The notes under the pieces: generated by a model | What the model was told of the DNA's origin: nothing | The model's input: the letters and a program-made list of their open reading frames with translations, nothing else | Databases searched by the model: none | Shown: piece by piece, positions 35,291 through 46,698 of the stretch | Position numbering within the stretch: position 1 is the first letter of the stretch | How the letters are laid out: each line of letters starts with the position of its first letter | Assembly (NCBI RefSeq): GCF_900090045.1 | Contig: NC_041786.1 | Location: forward strand, 2,598,501 to 2,662,500 | DNA from: Plasmodium malariae | Lineage: Eukaryota > Apicomplexa > Aconoidasida > Haemosporida > Plasmodiidae | Direction: 5' to 3' | Length of the DNA: 64,000 nt | Program-made: the position numbers and the translations under genes

Positions 35291-35700
35291 TGTATAAGTA
35301 TGAATATTATTAATTAAAATATAAAGAGAAAAGAAACGCAGCTTTAAAAAAACAATTTTTTTTTTTTTGTTTTGTTTTGTCGTTTTTATTTTTTGTAATT
35401 TTATTCTATTTTATTTATTTTTTTTTTCCTTTTAAATTTTGAATACTGTTTTCCATTAAAACGATAATTCTTCAAAAGGTGCACTGCAAAGAATAATTGT
35501 ATAATAATACATTTAGTAAAAGGTTGATGTTGTAATTTTGTCATCAAATATTATCAGACTTTATGTGTATAATTCAAAATTTTTGGGTTAAAGGAAAAAA
35601 GACAAGTGCCTTTTTATATTATAATTAAAGAAAAAGGGAAGGAAAAACGTATCAAAAAATAGTTTTATAAAAAGCGTATATATATATATATATATACAAA

Positions 35701-35760
35701 CATATATAAAGCTATATATACATACATATATAAAGCTATATATACATACATATATAAAGC
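35701..35760. repeat. 22-bp tandem repeat upstream of SRP54
   Basis: Nearly three copies of a 22-bp unit, catacatatataaagctatata, about 190 bp before the SRP54 start codon. Confidence 0.75.
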
Positions 35761-35946
35761 ATAAACGAATAATAAATAAAATATTTACAATCAGCAGTCG
35801 GTGCCTCATTTTTATGTATTACAAGCTGTACATAGAACTGAAGAAGACGGAACTAAATAGTTGCCAGTTGGTGACAAAAGAGAAGAGGCCATTTGAAAAG
35901 ACAAGTATTATAGAATAAAGAGAGGAAAGGAAAAAGAAACCACATA

Positions 35947-37449
35947 ATGGTACTAACAGAACTTGGAGCGCAACTTACGAATGCACTGCAAAAACTTCAA
36001 ACATCAACTATTGCAGATGATATTGTTATTGAAGAATGTTTAAAGGAAGTGGTAAGAGCATTAATTTTGGCTGATATAAATGTTGTGTATTTAAAAGACA
36101 TAAAAACGAATATAAAAAAAAATATTGAAAAGAATATTGATATATATGGGAACAATAAAAAAAGATTAGTTCAAAAATATGTTGTTGAAGAATTAATTAA
36201 TTTGTTAGAAGGTAAAAAAGAATGTTATGTACCAACAAAAGGGGGTAGGAATGTCATATTATTCGTTGGATTACAAGGTAGTGGTAAGACAACTACATGT
36301 ACAAAATATGCCCATTATTACCAAAAAAAAGGGTTTAAAACAGCATTAGTATGTGCAGATACATTTAGAGCTGGTGCATTTGATCAATTAAAACAAAATG
36401 CAGCACAAGTAAAAATTCCTTTCTATGGTAGTTATTCAGAAGTAGACCCAGTAAAAATTGCAAAGGATGGTGTAGATGCATTTTTAAAAGATAAATATGA
36501 TTTGATTATTGTTGATAGTTCTGGTAGACATAAACAAGAAAATGATTTATTTGAAGAAATGAAACAAGTTGAAAATTCTATTAAACCGGAGGAAATCATA
36601 TTTGTTATTGATAGTCATATAGGTCAAAGTTGTCATGATCAAGCTATGGCTTTTAAAAATTCAGTAACATTAGGAAGTATTATAATTACAAAAATAGATG
36701 GTCATGCAAAAGGAGGAGGTGCATTATCAGCAGTAGCTGCAACAGGTTGTCCTATTACATTTATAGGAACAGGTGAACATATAAATGACTTTGAAAAATT
36801 TGAAGCAAAGTCTTTTGTATCTAGATTATTGGGGTTAGGTGATATTAGTGGACTAGTTTCAACATTAAAAGAAGTTATAGATATTGAGAAACAACCACAA
36901 TTAATGAATAGATTATCCAAAGGGAAATTTGTTTTGAGAGATATGTATGATCAATTTCAAAATGTGCTAAAAATGGGTAGTTTAAGTAAAGTAATGTCTA
37001 TGATACCTGGGTTTGGTAATAATATTATTAGTAAAGGTACAGAGAAGGAAGGAATTGATAAAATTAAAAAATTTATGGTCATTATGGATTCAATGACAAA
37101 TGAAGAATTAGATTGTATTAAACCTCTTAATGATAGTCGTACTTTAAGAATCTGTAAAGGTTCAGGTACTCGACTTCAAGATGTAAGGGAATTATTAGAA
37201 CAGTTCAAATTTTTGCAAAAAGTGGCTTTAAAAATGGGTAAATTAGGATTAAAAGAAAATAACCTAGGCGGTTTAATGAGAAATCAAAAACAATTTTTGA
37301 GTAGGATGAATAATATAATGGATCCGAATATGCTCAGTCATATGGGAGGAGCTAACAATATGGTTAACATTTTGAAAGAATTTACAAAAATGGAAGATTT
37401 TGGTGGTTCTATGGCTAATATGATGAAGCAGATGGGTTTGAAGAAGTGA
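35947..37449 (+). CDS. SRP54: Signal recognition particle subunit SRP54
   Basis: A single-exon protein of 500 aa, the normal length. It binds signal sequences and SRP RNA and delivers ribosomes to the ER through its GTPase. The N domain starts MVLTELGAQLTNALQKLQ. The G domain carries GLQGSGKTTT (residues 108-117), DTFRAGAFDQLKQNA, DSSGRHKQE as G3 (the usual eukaryotic DTSGR with Ser for Thr) and TKIDGHAKGGGALS. The closing loop FIGTGEHINDFE is intact. The M domain begins at FVLRDMYDQFQ and includes MIPGF and a Met-rich C-terminus (GGLMRNQKQFLSRMNNIMDP, MMKQMG). Nothing is missing. The start is fixed by the conserved N-terminus. Confidence 0.97.
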   Translation: MVLTELGAQLTNALQKLQTSTIADDIVIEECLKEVVRALILADINVVYLKDIKTNIKKNIEKNIDIYGNNKKRLVQKYVVEELINLLEGKKECYVPTKGGRNVILFVGLQGSGKTTTCTKYAHYYQKKGFKTALVCADTFRAGAFDQLKQNAAQVKIPFYGSYSEVDPVKIAKDGVDAFLKDKYDLIIVDSSGRHKQENDLFEEMKQVENSIKPEEIIFVIDSHIGQSCHDQAMAFKNSVTLGSIIITKIDGHAKGGGALSAVAATGCPITFIGTGEHINDFEKFEAKSFVSRLLGLGDISGLVSTLKEVIDIEKQPQLMNRLSKGKFVLRDMYDQFQNVLKMGSLSKVMSMIPGFGNNIISKGTEKEGIDKIKKFMVIMDSMTNEELDCIKPLNDSRTLRICKGSGTRLQDVRELLEQFKFLQKVALKMGKLGLKENNLGGLMRNQKQFLSRMNNIMDPNMLSHMGGANNMVNILKEFTKMEDFGGSMANMMKQMGLKK

Positions 37450-39666
37450 TTATGTTATTGGGGAACAGGGTTCACTTATTCTTGTTATGCATATATATAT
37501 GCATATGTATATATGTACATGTATGTATGTACTTCTATACGTATGTACATATGTAAGTATATAGTATACATAATTTTATAAGGAGTAATTAGTACCTATT
37601 CAGCAGGAGGAGACAATTTGTGATACAGTAACGTGCGCAGCATTAACCTCTGTTTAAGTAGATTTTTACTTATTTGAAAAATTGGTTAGATCGGCTTGAT
37701 ACAGAAGAACAATCGTCTATTGTAATTGCCATACAAATTTACATGTATACGAGTACGTAAATACACATGTATATATATAATAATATTATGTGCACATATA
37801 TCCAAATAATGCTCATCTTTGGAGATGGATAAAAAAAGGTAATTATAGTAAACCATGATTATGTATGCTCATGTTTGTATAGGATTGTACATATAAAAAA
37901 AAAAGAAAAAAATTGATCCTAATTTATTTACGTAATTCTTTTATCTCTCTATTATATGTACACATGCTTAAAAAATTGCCAATGAGCCGTAACTAGCAAT
38001 TTTGTTAAAAAATTATGAAATGTTATATGTGCTCAAAACAAATAAATAAACTAAAGAAGGCACAACTAACAACTTTATGTAAATTTTTATGTTATACATT
38101 TTTATGTTATACATATTTTTGAGCAACAAAGAAATAACACAAAACTTTTTTACTTCGTTATTTCTTTGTTTTGTTCATTCCTTCTTCCATTCTTTCCCAC
38201 CATGTTTGTTTTTTTTTTTTTTTTTTTTTTTTTCTGAATTATATTCTTATTGAAATAATACGGATATCTCTCTCGCCCTCTTTGTAATATTCTTTGTTAT
38301 TATTTTGTACAACACATAATAATGTTATTTATGTTAAAATATGAATATATTTTAAAAAATAATATGATTTTCCAGTTGTTTATTATTCTTCTGTATATTG
38401 TTAATTGAACAGATATTTTTGAGCAATATGTGAGGTGTTAATATACGCATAATGCTTAGACATAATCACATTAAATCTGTATGGAAATACATACACACAC
38501 ATACGTACATACATATAAATGAATAAATATATACTCATAGATATTTTATAAAATGGTTACATCCCTTCGTAAAATAGATAAAACGCTTTTGAACTGTACA
38601 AATGTCCATCTATATGTTTGCATAAGTGTCGTATGTTCAAAGTATACAATTCTACTTTTAAAGTCCCTGGATGAAATTTACTTTGCTGAATTTTTATATC
38701 CCTTGGAAAAGTTATATACAGCATTTATCATCAAACATAATATGTGTTAAAGAAATGATAGAAGCTTTCTTATTTTGCGTATAATTTCGTAGAACCTTTA
38801 TATATAGTGATAAACAATTTTAAATTTAATTGAATAAAAGTAAAAAAGAAGTAAACAGAAACGGAAACAGAAAAAGAAATGGGAACGGAAAAGCAAAAGG
38901 TTGTTTATTTAAATTGTCCTATAATAATATGCCTATTCTGAATAAGAAGGCAATTTATTAAAAAAACAAAATAACGTTTATTTTGTAATGGGTATTGAGA
39001 AAGGAGTCTGGGAAAAAAGAGTTATAAAACATCCTTTTTGGTTTATAATTAAAATAATTGGAAATGTATATTTGTAAACATAAACATTAATTATGAAATA
39101 AATTCGAAATAAAGGGGATATGAGAGGTGAGGGAAAAAAAGGACGAAAAATAAACAATAAATTTTGCTAATATAATAACAATTAAAACAATCCAGAAAAA
39201 GAAAAAAAAATACATATACATATATATAAGTATGTATATATATATGTATGCATATATATATGTATGTATATATATATGTATGTATATATATATGTATGTA
39301 TATATATATGTATGTATACATATATGTATGTATATTTTTCAAAGAGAAGGGTCATGAGGAATAAATTAAAAAAAAGGTATTACACCATATATTTTATTTA
39401 TGCCCATAAAAATGAAAACGTTTTATTGAAACAAAAAAATAAAAAATGATATAAAGCGTATTCAAAATTAATCAAAAATGAAATAAACAAAATTTAAATT
39501 TTAAAGAGGGTTATTTATTCAAGTAGTAAAAAAGGAAAATATAAAATACTGTCATCATTTGGAATATACATATATATATATATATATTAACATATTGACA
39601 GCTAAAACCTCTTCCCAAATGCTAGAAAACTTATAAAAAGAGTACCTCTCGTCAAATGATAAAAGG
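37450..39666. other. Convergent intergenic region, no gene seen
   Basis: A 2.2-kb shared 3' region of SRP54 (+) and the kinase (-). It has a stretch of higher GC at about 37600-37720 without an open frame, a T-run at 38210-38234 and TATG repeats at 39230-39335. A 65-codon frame at 38553 has an ATG but no other support. Confidence 0.45.
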
Positions 39667-40642
39667 CTAATTTGTTATTTTTTTTAAAAAAAAGGTGTAT
39701 TTTTTTTTCATATTGGCAATAGAATCCTTTTCCTTATCAAATGATTTATCATTTATTTGGTTGTCTTCACAATTATCGTCATACGTATTTCGTTTTCTAT
39801 CTAATCTTAATTTCCTACAAAAAAAAAGCGAGTTCAGTATATATGAAATGTACCACATAAATATTTAATGTTACGGAAAAAAAGACATCTGTAAAAGCCA
39901 AATAAATATATAATAATTATCATATATTACTTTATATACGATGCTGAGTTAAAAATTTTGAATTCACAGCTCGTCAGCGTTCCTCTTATCCATCGATGGT
40001 TTAGAATATCTGCACACTGTAAAAATGGGGAAAAAATATATATAAATAAATATGTACATAAACTTATGCATTCACATACACATCAAAAAGCACGTCTTAA
40101 ATATACAACAATCATATAAAATGAAAAAGTTATATTTAATAAAGAAATATTCAATATTTAATATGCAATATTCGACGATCATGTTTTTCATATTTTTATG
40201 GTCATTTTCAATTCTTGCTTATTACGCTAAATCTTTTGTCTGGATCATGAACTAATATATTTTCTAATAAATTTTTGAGTCCCGGCTGAATATTTAAAGA
40301 TTTTTCCTTTGACAATCTAAAAGGGTGAGAAAAAAAAAAATATTAATAAATAAACATAAATGGGTATATGTACAACTTGCATGCTTATTTATACTGGCAT
40401 AAACATAGAAATATACACATACATGTTTATAAAATATGTATGTACACAGACTACCACCATGCTTCCCATTTTTGTGCTTACAGTTCTGGGATGTTAGCTT
40501 TAAGAATGTTGTTATATAGTTCATTAGCATTTTTCCCGGTGAAGGGTACTTTACCCGTAATTATAAAAAATATTAAAACACCTAGACTCCATATGTCGAT
40601 CTGATGGAAGGAGGGGAAAATTAATAAAAAAATGTTAAACGC

Positions 40643-40683
<41 letters not shown>

Positions 40684-42297
40684 AATGTAAAAGTGCGTGT
40701 GTATGTATATATATAATACACAGTAGAACAACTGTCTCTATATATATATATCTAAATATCCCTACTTTTATTCCATATTCTTTGTTCTTTATAATTTCTG
40801 GAGCTAAATAAAAATCGCTTCCACAAACAGATCTACTTTTTACAACGGCTTGATTTGACGGAGTTATTTTGGCTAGTCCGAAGTCTGACAAGACTACACT
40901 TTTGACATTATCCTTAGTTCTAAGCAAAATGTTTTCTGGTTTAATATCTCTATGCATAATTTTTAAAGAATTTATATACTGTATAGTTTTTGTTAACTTT
41001 ATAATAATAACCCTTGCTTCTGAATGCGTGCAACTGCCATTTATTTTTATATACTCGAACAAGTTACCTCCCTCACAGTATTCAAGAATTATTTTAACTA
41101 TATAGTACTCTACAGGGAAATAAAATGAGGAGAAATTTAAACAAGGTGAAACAAAACATACACACAAATGAACATATACATATATATATACATATGTGCA
41201 AAGGTATATGTAAGCACAATATTTGCCCATTTTGTTATTTAATTTTCAATTTCTAACTTTTCCAAATTTTTTCATGATAATCAAGAATTTTAACAATATA
41301 TGGGTGTTTATTATTTATTGTTTTCATTATAAACAATTCCCTCTTAAAGCAGTTATAATGTGATGTTTTTTTAAGGGGGCAGCACATTAACTAAAAAGGG
41401 GGGGGGAAAAAAAAAAAAAAAGAAAGGAAAGATGTAAATAAGAATAATGCAAAGAAGTTGTATAACATAACTCATTCTGCATATAAAAGTTAACATTTTA
41501 CTATCACTTTGTGTATGCACTTATGTATAACATATATTACTCTATAATATTCATGCATATAAGTTCGTTTTTTATTTTATTATTTTTTTTATCTTTTATC
41601 TTTTTTCTTTTTTGTCGTTGTTACATACCTTCATTGCACATTTTTTTTTATTTTCACCTCTACAACAAAATACTTTTGAAAAGTTCCCACTGCAAAAAAA
41701 AACAAAACAAAATTTTTAAAAATTAAAAACAAAAATAATTTAACGTTTTTAACATTCGTACGTGTCAGAATTTTGCAAAAAGTACAGAATAAAACAAGGT
41801 TTATAAAATGAAAAATTATGTGATTACTCTCCAATTTTATTAATTATTTTATATTTTTTTATAAATTCCAAGTTTGAATCGTGTTCTTCATTTTTCTTTT
41901 GTCTTTTGTTCTCGGAAGTGTCATTTTTTGTACTTTTATCTGAAAAAAAAAAGGAAGAATATTAAGTCAATTTTGCATTTTAAATAAATAAAAAATAATT
42001 TTTCTTTAACTATATCAAATATGGGTGCATAGATTATAAAAGACGACAATAAAAATAAATATATCGTATTAACAAATTATAAATATTCACAAAAAAATTG
42101 AATATACACATTTCTTTATTTATCACTTGAGAGTAAATAAGTACAAATCACATCATATTTTAATTTATAAACGTATGCACACTTGTATATGTATGTATAT
42201 ATCTATATATGTACGTGTAAAAAAACATTTTGTCGAAATTCTTGTACGCGTTTATCTTACCCAAATTGTTTTTTCTTTTACTGATGGCTGTCCCCAT
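39667..42297 (-). CDS. CAMK-like Ser/Thr protein kinase, nine exons, N-myristoylation motif
   Basis: Nine exons join in phase: 42297-42261, 41939-41828, 41689-41629, 41390-41258, 41109-40766, 40600-40482, 40316-40226, 40016-39931 and 39814-39667, giving 376 aa. All junctions are GT-AG. The N-terminus MGTAISKRKNN fits N-myristoylation (Gly2, Ser6) followed by basic residues, so membrane attachment is likely. The kinase domain is complete: glycine loop KIGDGNFSKVF (residues 47-57), Lys70 in CAMK, HRDIKPEN (D169), DFG (D190), APE (219), DIWSLGVLIFFIITGKVPF, and ADILNHRWI closing the C-lobe. The fold and these motifs are closest to CAMK/CDPK kinases, but no EF-hands follow; after a 60-residue charged tail it stops. 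Regulation by calcium is therefore not shown. Every conserved catalytic residue is present, so it should be active. Confidence 0.88.
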
Positions 42298-42926
42298 TGT
42301 TTATGTTTTTTTTTTTTTTTTTTAAAGAAATAAAATTTATTCATAATAAATTCAAAAAGAAAAATAAATAAAAAAAAATAATATATTGTGCTTATGTTTT
42401 AATATTTCCTTATTTCAATAAGCTCAGTGGTAACAATAAATTACTCATATATTTTCGTTTCTTTTTTTCATTGAAATCCGAAAAATACAGGGTATACATA
42501 AAAACAAAGAAGAATCCTTTTGAATTAATACAGAAGAATTCTAATGAAATTTTCAATATCCGCTACACATTATTTAACAAAGAAAAGTAAGCATATCTAT
42601 ATATTTAAAGATATGTACACACATAGGTATGTATTTATGTATGCATGTATGTATGTCTGTATGAACATACGTATATATACACTTATTTGTATTATTTGTT
42701 AGCACGAATATTTGCATAACAATGACGCAAATAATAACAGAAAAAGGAAAAGTACTAACACTGATAACAGAACAAAAACGTTACAAATGAAGACGCTTTA
42801 TCCAAAGGGTCTAACGGAAATACAAAAAATTCGAGAAAAGAAATAAAAAAAATTGAAATGATGGAAATATTCGCCTTATATAATATACTGTTGTAACGAC
42901 TAAAATGATAAAAAACAGCAAAAACT

Positions 42927-42966
<40 letters not shown>

Positions 42967-44459
42967 GTGTATATATGTATATAAAAATAAAGCTAAAACA
43001 TATATACTTAAAGTCTTTCTTGTAGATAAATTTTTTTCTATATAATAGTGGAATAATGTAAATGTCATAACAAATCTTGTCTTTTAAACGCTAGAAAAAA
43101 AGGCGTACAGCATAATTGTAATAATAATATACAATAAATAAAAAGAAAAAAAATTTACATATGGAAAAAAGAAATTATTCCAGGCAAAGCTTCAAAAAAA
43201 AAAAAAACTCTAAAAATTCATGAAATGTAAAATTACTTAAATGCATTTATTTATATGAACGTACATATTTTATTTCATAAATTTAACTGAGCGTGAAAAA
43301 ATATATATATAATATATACATTATTACATGTATTTACGTATATACATATAATATATATGAATAAACGCCATTTTTAAAATATTTGTATATTATAACACAA
43401 GCTATTTCTCCAAAATTATGAAATCCTAAAAAAAGCGAGTTCTAAAAAATGTAATTTGAACATTTAAATATATTATATATATATGGAAACGTTCAATATT
43501 TTATATCAACAATTTGCATCTTTATTTCTTAAATAAATTGTATTTAGTTTAATATAAAAATTTTAAACATAAAAGGTCAAAAAAAAAATTTTTCGTTTAA
43601 TGAAATTAGAAGAAAAAGGAAAAACAATTATAACATTTAAATAAGTATATAAATATAATATATATATTATATATATATTTTATATATATTATATTATAAT
43701 TATAAATATATATACTAATATATATACGAATTATGCATATATTAATTATATATATATATATGGATTAGTAATATATAGATTAATAATTATATATATTAAT
43801 TATATATTTATATATATATTTATAATATATACGTATAGATAATTTAAAAGTTTTCACTAGCATTTTTTTTACTTATATTTGAAGAAAAATTTCAATAAAA
43901 TCTCCTAAAAGTCATAAAAAAAAGTCCGCGAAGCAAATACATATTATATATAATAAAGTTTCTTTTTTTTTTTGGCAAAAAAATATTATAAAATGATCTG
44001 AATATAAACGGCTTTAGAGAAGAATTATCTATTAAATAACAAAATATATATATTATGAGTAATACTTTTCATACTATATTTTATTATTTAAAATTTTGTG
44101 ATGTGAAAAATTTTCTCAAAAAAAAAAGCATTCACTATGTTTCATTTTTTATTTTAAAAGGGAATAATATAAAATAAACGCTGGTAAATATTTGTTTGAA
44201 CAATTATGTGAACATTGTAAATGATTATTTAATTATACAATACAAATATATATATAATAATATATGAATACAAAAGGGGGAAACATATATATATATGTAT
44301 ATTTATGTATTTTTATATATATTAATATTTATGTATATATGTATTTTTATATATATTTATATATTTTAATATAAATGTAATAAAAAAAAATGGTTAAAAT
44401 ATAAAAAAGAATTAACAGAAATGGGTAAAATAAAAAGGTTAAAACTATGAAATAATAAA
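42298..44459. promoter_or_regulatory. Divergent intergenic region, extremely AT-rich
   Basis: A 2.2-kb region between the kinase (-) and the Nse3-like gene (+). It holds (TA)n at 42936-42961 and a nearly pure A/T segment with many TATATAAT-type inverted repeats at about 43650-43840. No open frame or RNA gene is recognisable. Confidence 0.5.
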
Positions 44460-45476
44460 ATGGGCGAAATTATGGGTGAAAATGTATACGATAACTTTAA
44501 TGCAAACATTCATACGACCACTTTTATAAATGATAACAATGACAACAATATACAACCAGAAGAAAGTAAGTATAGCGGAGACAGTTTTGGCAGCTCGGAA
44601 ATAGGAACTGATGATGACGATAATAATAATAATAATAATGGAAATAATAATAGTAATAATAATAGTAATAATAGTGCTAATAATAATGGTAATGGTAAAC
44701 GCAGGAAAAAGAAAAAAGCTGGTTCTAATAACATTGAGATTGACGATGATATCAAACTAGCAGTTAAAATAGCTTTACAATTTTTATTAAAAAATCAACC
44801 ATTTCCTGTCAAAAGGGAAGATTTATTTTCTGTTATTAATCTTTATGTACCTACGTGTAACACCAATTTAAAAAGGAAATCAATTTTAAAACTTTTAAAA
44901 AAGCATGTGAATGATATTTTAGCATTAAACTTATTAATATTAAGTACTAAAACTAAAACAGAATATGTATTAACACAAAACATAACATATAAACAACACA
45001 ATGATTTATTACTTTCAAAGTTAGATCACAATATAAGAGGCTTTCTAATTTTTCTTGTTCCCTTTTTTAAAGTTTTCCATAATAAAATACCTTTAAATTA
45101 TTTATTATACGAAATAAATAACTCAGGTTATAAAACTTTAAAAACGAAAGAAGAGATACTAAAAATTTTGAATACACCTACTCTTTTTTCAAATATTAAA
45201 AATAATTTAACCTTAAATAGGGAATTAATGGATCCATTAGATTACATAATTTATGCTAAAAAATTATCTTATATAGATTTTAGCAATGATCAGTATGATG
45301 AACATTCATTGGACGGCTTTTATATCACACCGACAATTCGCTTTGAATATGAAATTAATATGGAATATTATATAACGGAACTACTAAATATTCCTAATAA
45401 GAAATTCCAGTTAAAAGATGTGTATGTTTTGTTTGAAGAGAAATATTTTATGAATCTGAATTACGACAACCTTTGA
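44460..45476 (+). CDS. NSE3: Nse3/MAGE-domain-like subunit of the SMC5/6 complex
   Basis: A single-exon protein of 338 aa. Residues 1-95 are Asn/Asp-rich with a KRRKKKK stretch that may act in nuclear import. From residue 98 a MAGE-homology pattern appears: IKLAVKIALQFLLKNQPFPVKREDLFSVI matches the first winged helix (short quote split here: LAVKIALQFLL, then PVKREDL), and IRGFLIFLVPFFKVFHNKI, then LNYLLYEINNSGY, matches the second (family GLLxVILxxIFxxGxxI, then ExELWExLxxLG). Nse3 is the MAGE protein of the SMC5/6 complex used in DNA repair. The assignment rests on motif spacing and not on a profile search. Met5 is an alternative start. A 33-bp AAT/Asn tract lies at 44628-44660. Confidence 0.55.
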   Translation: MGEIMGENVYDNFNANIHTTTFINDNNDNNIQPEESKYSGDSFGSSEIGTDDDDNNNNNNGNNNSNNNSNNSANNNGNGKRRKKKKAGSNNIEIDDDIKLAVKIALQFLLKNQPFPVKREDLFSVINLYVPTCNTNLKRKSILKLLKKHVNDILALNLLILSTKTKTEYVLTQNITYKQHNDLLLSKLDHNIRGFLIFLVPFFKVFHNKIPLNYLLYEINNSGYKTLKTKEEILKILNTPTLFSNIKNNLTLNRELMDPLDYIIYAKKLSYIDFSNDQYDEHSLDGFYITPTIRFEYEINMEYYITELLNIPNKKFQLKDVYVLFEEKYFMNLNYDNL

Positions 45477-46209
45477 CGGCTGTCGCATGAATGTAGTATG
45501 GGCTTCGTATGAACTAGTATATATATATATATAGATATAAATGTATGCGTATATATACCTGCTCCGGTTATCCTTTTAGAGCTCTTTTTTGCTACTTCTG
45601 ATTGGACATTAATATTAGAATTTTAAAATGACACTGTTTTTTTTTTTTCTTTTTTTTTGTTAAATTGACTTGTTTTTTGTTCCTTCACAAAAAAAAAAAT
45701 AGTAATTATAAAAAATGATTTAATAATTATTCGTAAAATTGAGAGAAAATTTACGATAAATGGGTATAAAAAAAAAAAAAAAAGCCAAATAATATTTAAT
45801 GCACTTTTAAAATAAAAGATTGCAAATAATATTGGAAACCACTTTAACAAAATTCGATGAATTATAAAAAATGTGCATCTCCATTACACATACTTATATA
45901 AGTATATAACGCATATGTACATTTGTTTGTACATATATATATAACGAAAAAATTAACAATTTTAAACCCTTAAAGATGAATGAACCCCATTACGTAATAG
46001 AAATAAGCTACTCCCCATTTTTCCTTAACCCATTATATATATATATATTTTTTTTTAATGTATATGTATGTGTTGTGTCAATATATGTAAATATGGCATA
46101 ACACACAACACATAAAATTATCCAGCAATGTCAACAATATAACCTTTTAAATTGCTTAAAATATTTTTGTTTACTCATTCCTATTTTATTTGTCCTGTTT
46201 ATTTCACAT
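45477..46209. other. Convergent intergenic region, no gene seen
   Basis: AT-rich 3' region with poly-T near 45640-45658 and poly-A near 45768-45783. I see no gene. Confidence 0.55.
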
Positions 46210-46698
46210 TTAATCCGCTTTTTCCTCTGTTATAAGAAATTTTTTTAATTCATCCCACATCTTCATTCTTTCTTCTCCAACTAAACTACCGTCCAATTTT
46301 GCAGAATGAACCTTTTTATCACAGAAATACCAAAGGCTATAAATTTCTTTACCATCAGATAATGGAAAACCATTTTTATCTTTTATATTTATTGGTGGAC
46401 CCATTTCTAATAAATTTTTTTGTTCTCTTAAACATTCTGATTTTTGTACATTATTAATATATTTATGATATTGCGTTTCTATTAAAATACCTGTACAATT
46501 CATGCAAAACATACTTGGGTGCCATTCACCAAATTCATGGGTCTGATATTCAATGTAAGTGTTTTCATCTATATCATCATAGCAAATTAAACACACCAAA
46601 TTTTCAGGTACTTTTTCAACATGATTGTTTTCAGTTAACATCTTTGTGTTACTTAATTTCTTGTCTGTTGGTAAATTGTTTTCTTCTTCTTTGTTCAT
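46210..46698 (-). CDS. Conserved Cys-rich protein of unknown function
   Basis: From the Met at 46698 the protein has 162 aa; the frame is open to an ATG at 46773 (187 aa), which adds a hydrophobic stretch that may be 5' UTR. I prefer the shorter form because MNKEEENNLPTD begins the charged, protein-like composition. It carries CLIC, then YIEYQTHEFGEWHPSMFCMNCTG, so two CX2C pairs about 30 residues apart could bind one zinc ion, followed by a compact domain ending GEERMKMWDELKKFL. It is well ordered with no low-complexity insert, unusual for this genome, which suggests a conserved folded domain. I do not recognise the family. Neighbour Rrp6-like gene is divergent. Confidence 0.6.
   Translation of the reverse strand: MNKEEENNLPTDKKLSNTKMLTENNHVEKVPENLVCLICYDDIDENTYIEYQTHEFGEWHPSMFCMNCTGILIETQYHKYINNVQKSECLREQKNLLEMGPPINIKDKNGFPLSDGKEIYSLWYFCDKKVHSAKLDGSLVGEERMKMWDELKKFLITEEKAD

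Larger units (their letters stand above)
33494..35946. promoter_or_regulatory. Divergent intergenic region upstream of SRP54
   Basis: A 2.4-kb region with (TA)n near 34150-34190 and poly-T near 34199-34214. A 12-bp repeat array (35151-35290) and a 22-bp repeat (35701-35760) precede SRP54. A 45-codon hydrophobic frame from ATG 34684 is not supported by anything else. The last 130 bp before the SRP54 ATG is purine-rich and may be its leader. Confidence 0.45.

Noticed and set aside
38553..38750. 65-codon frame with ATG between SRP54 and the kinase
   Set aside because: No motif, no splice context, and the length is expected by chance in 2.2 kb.
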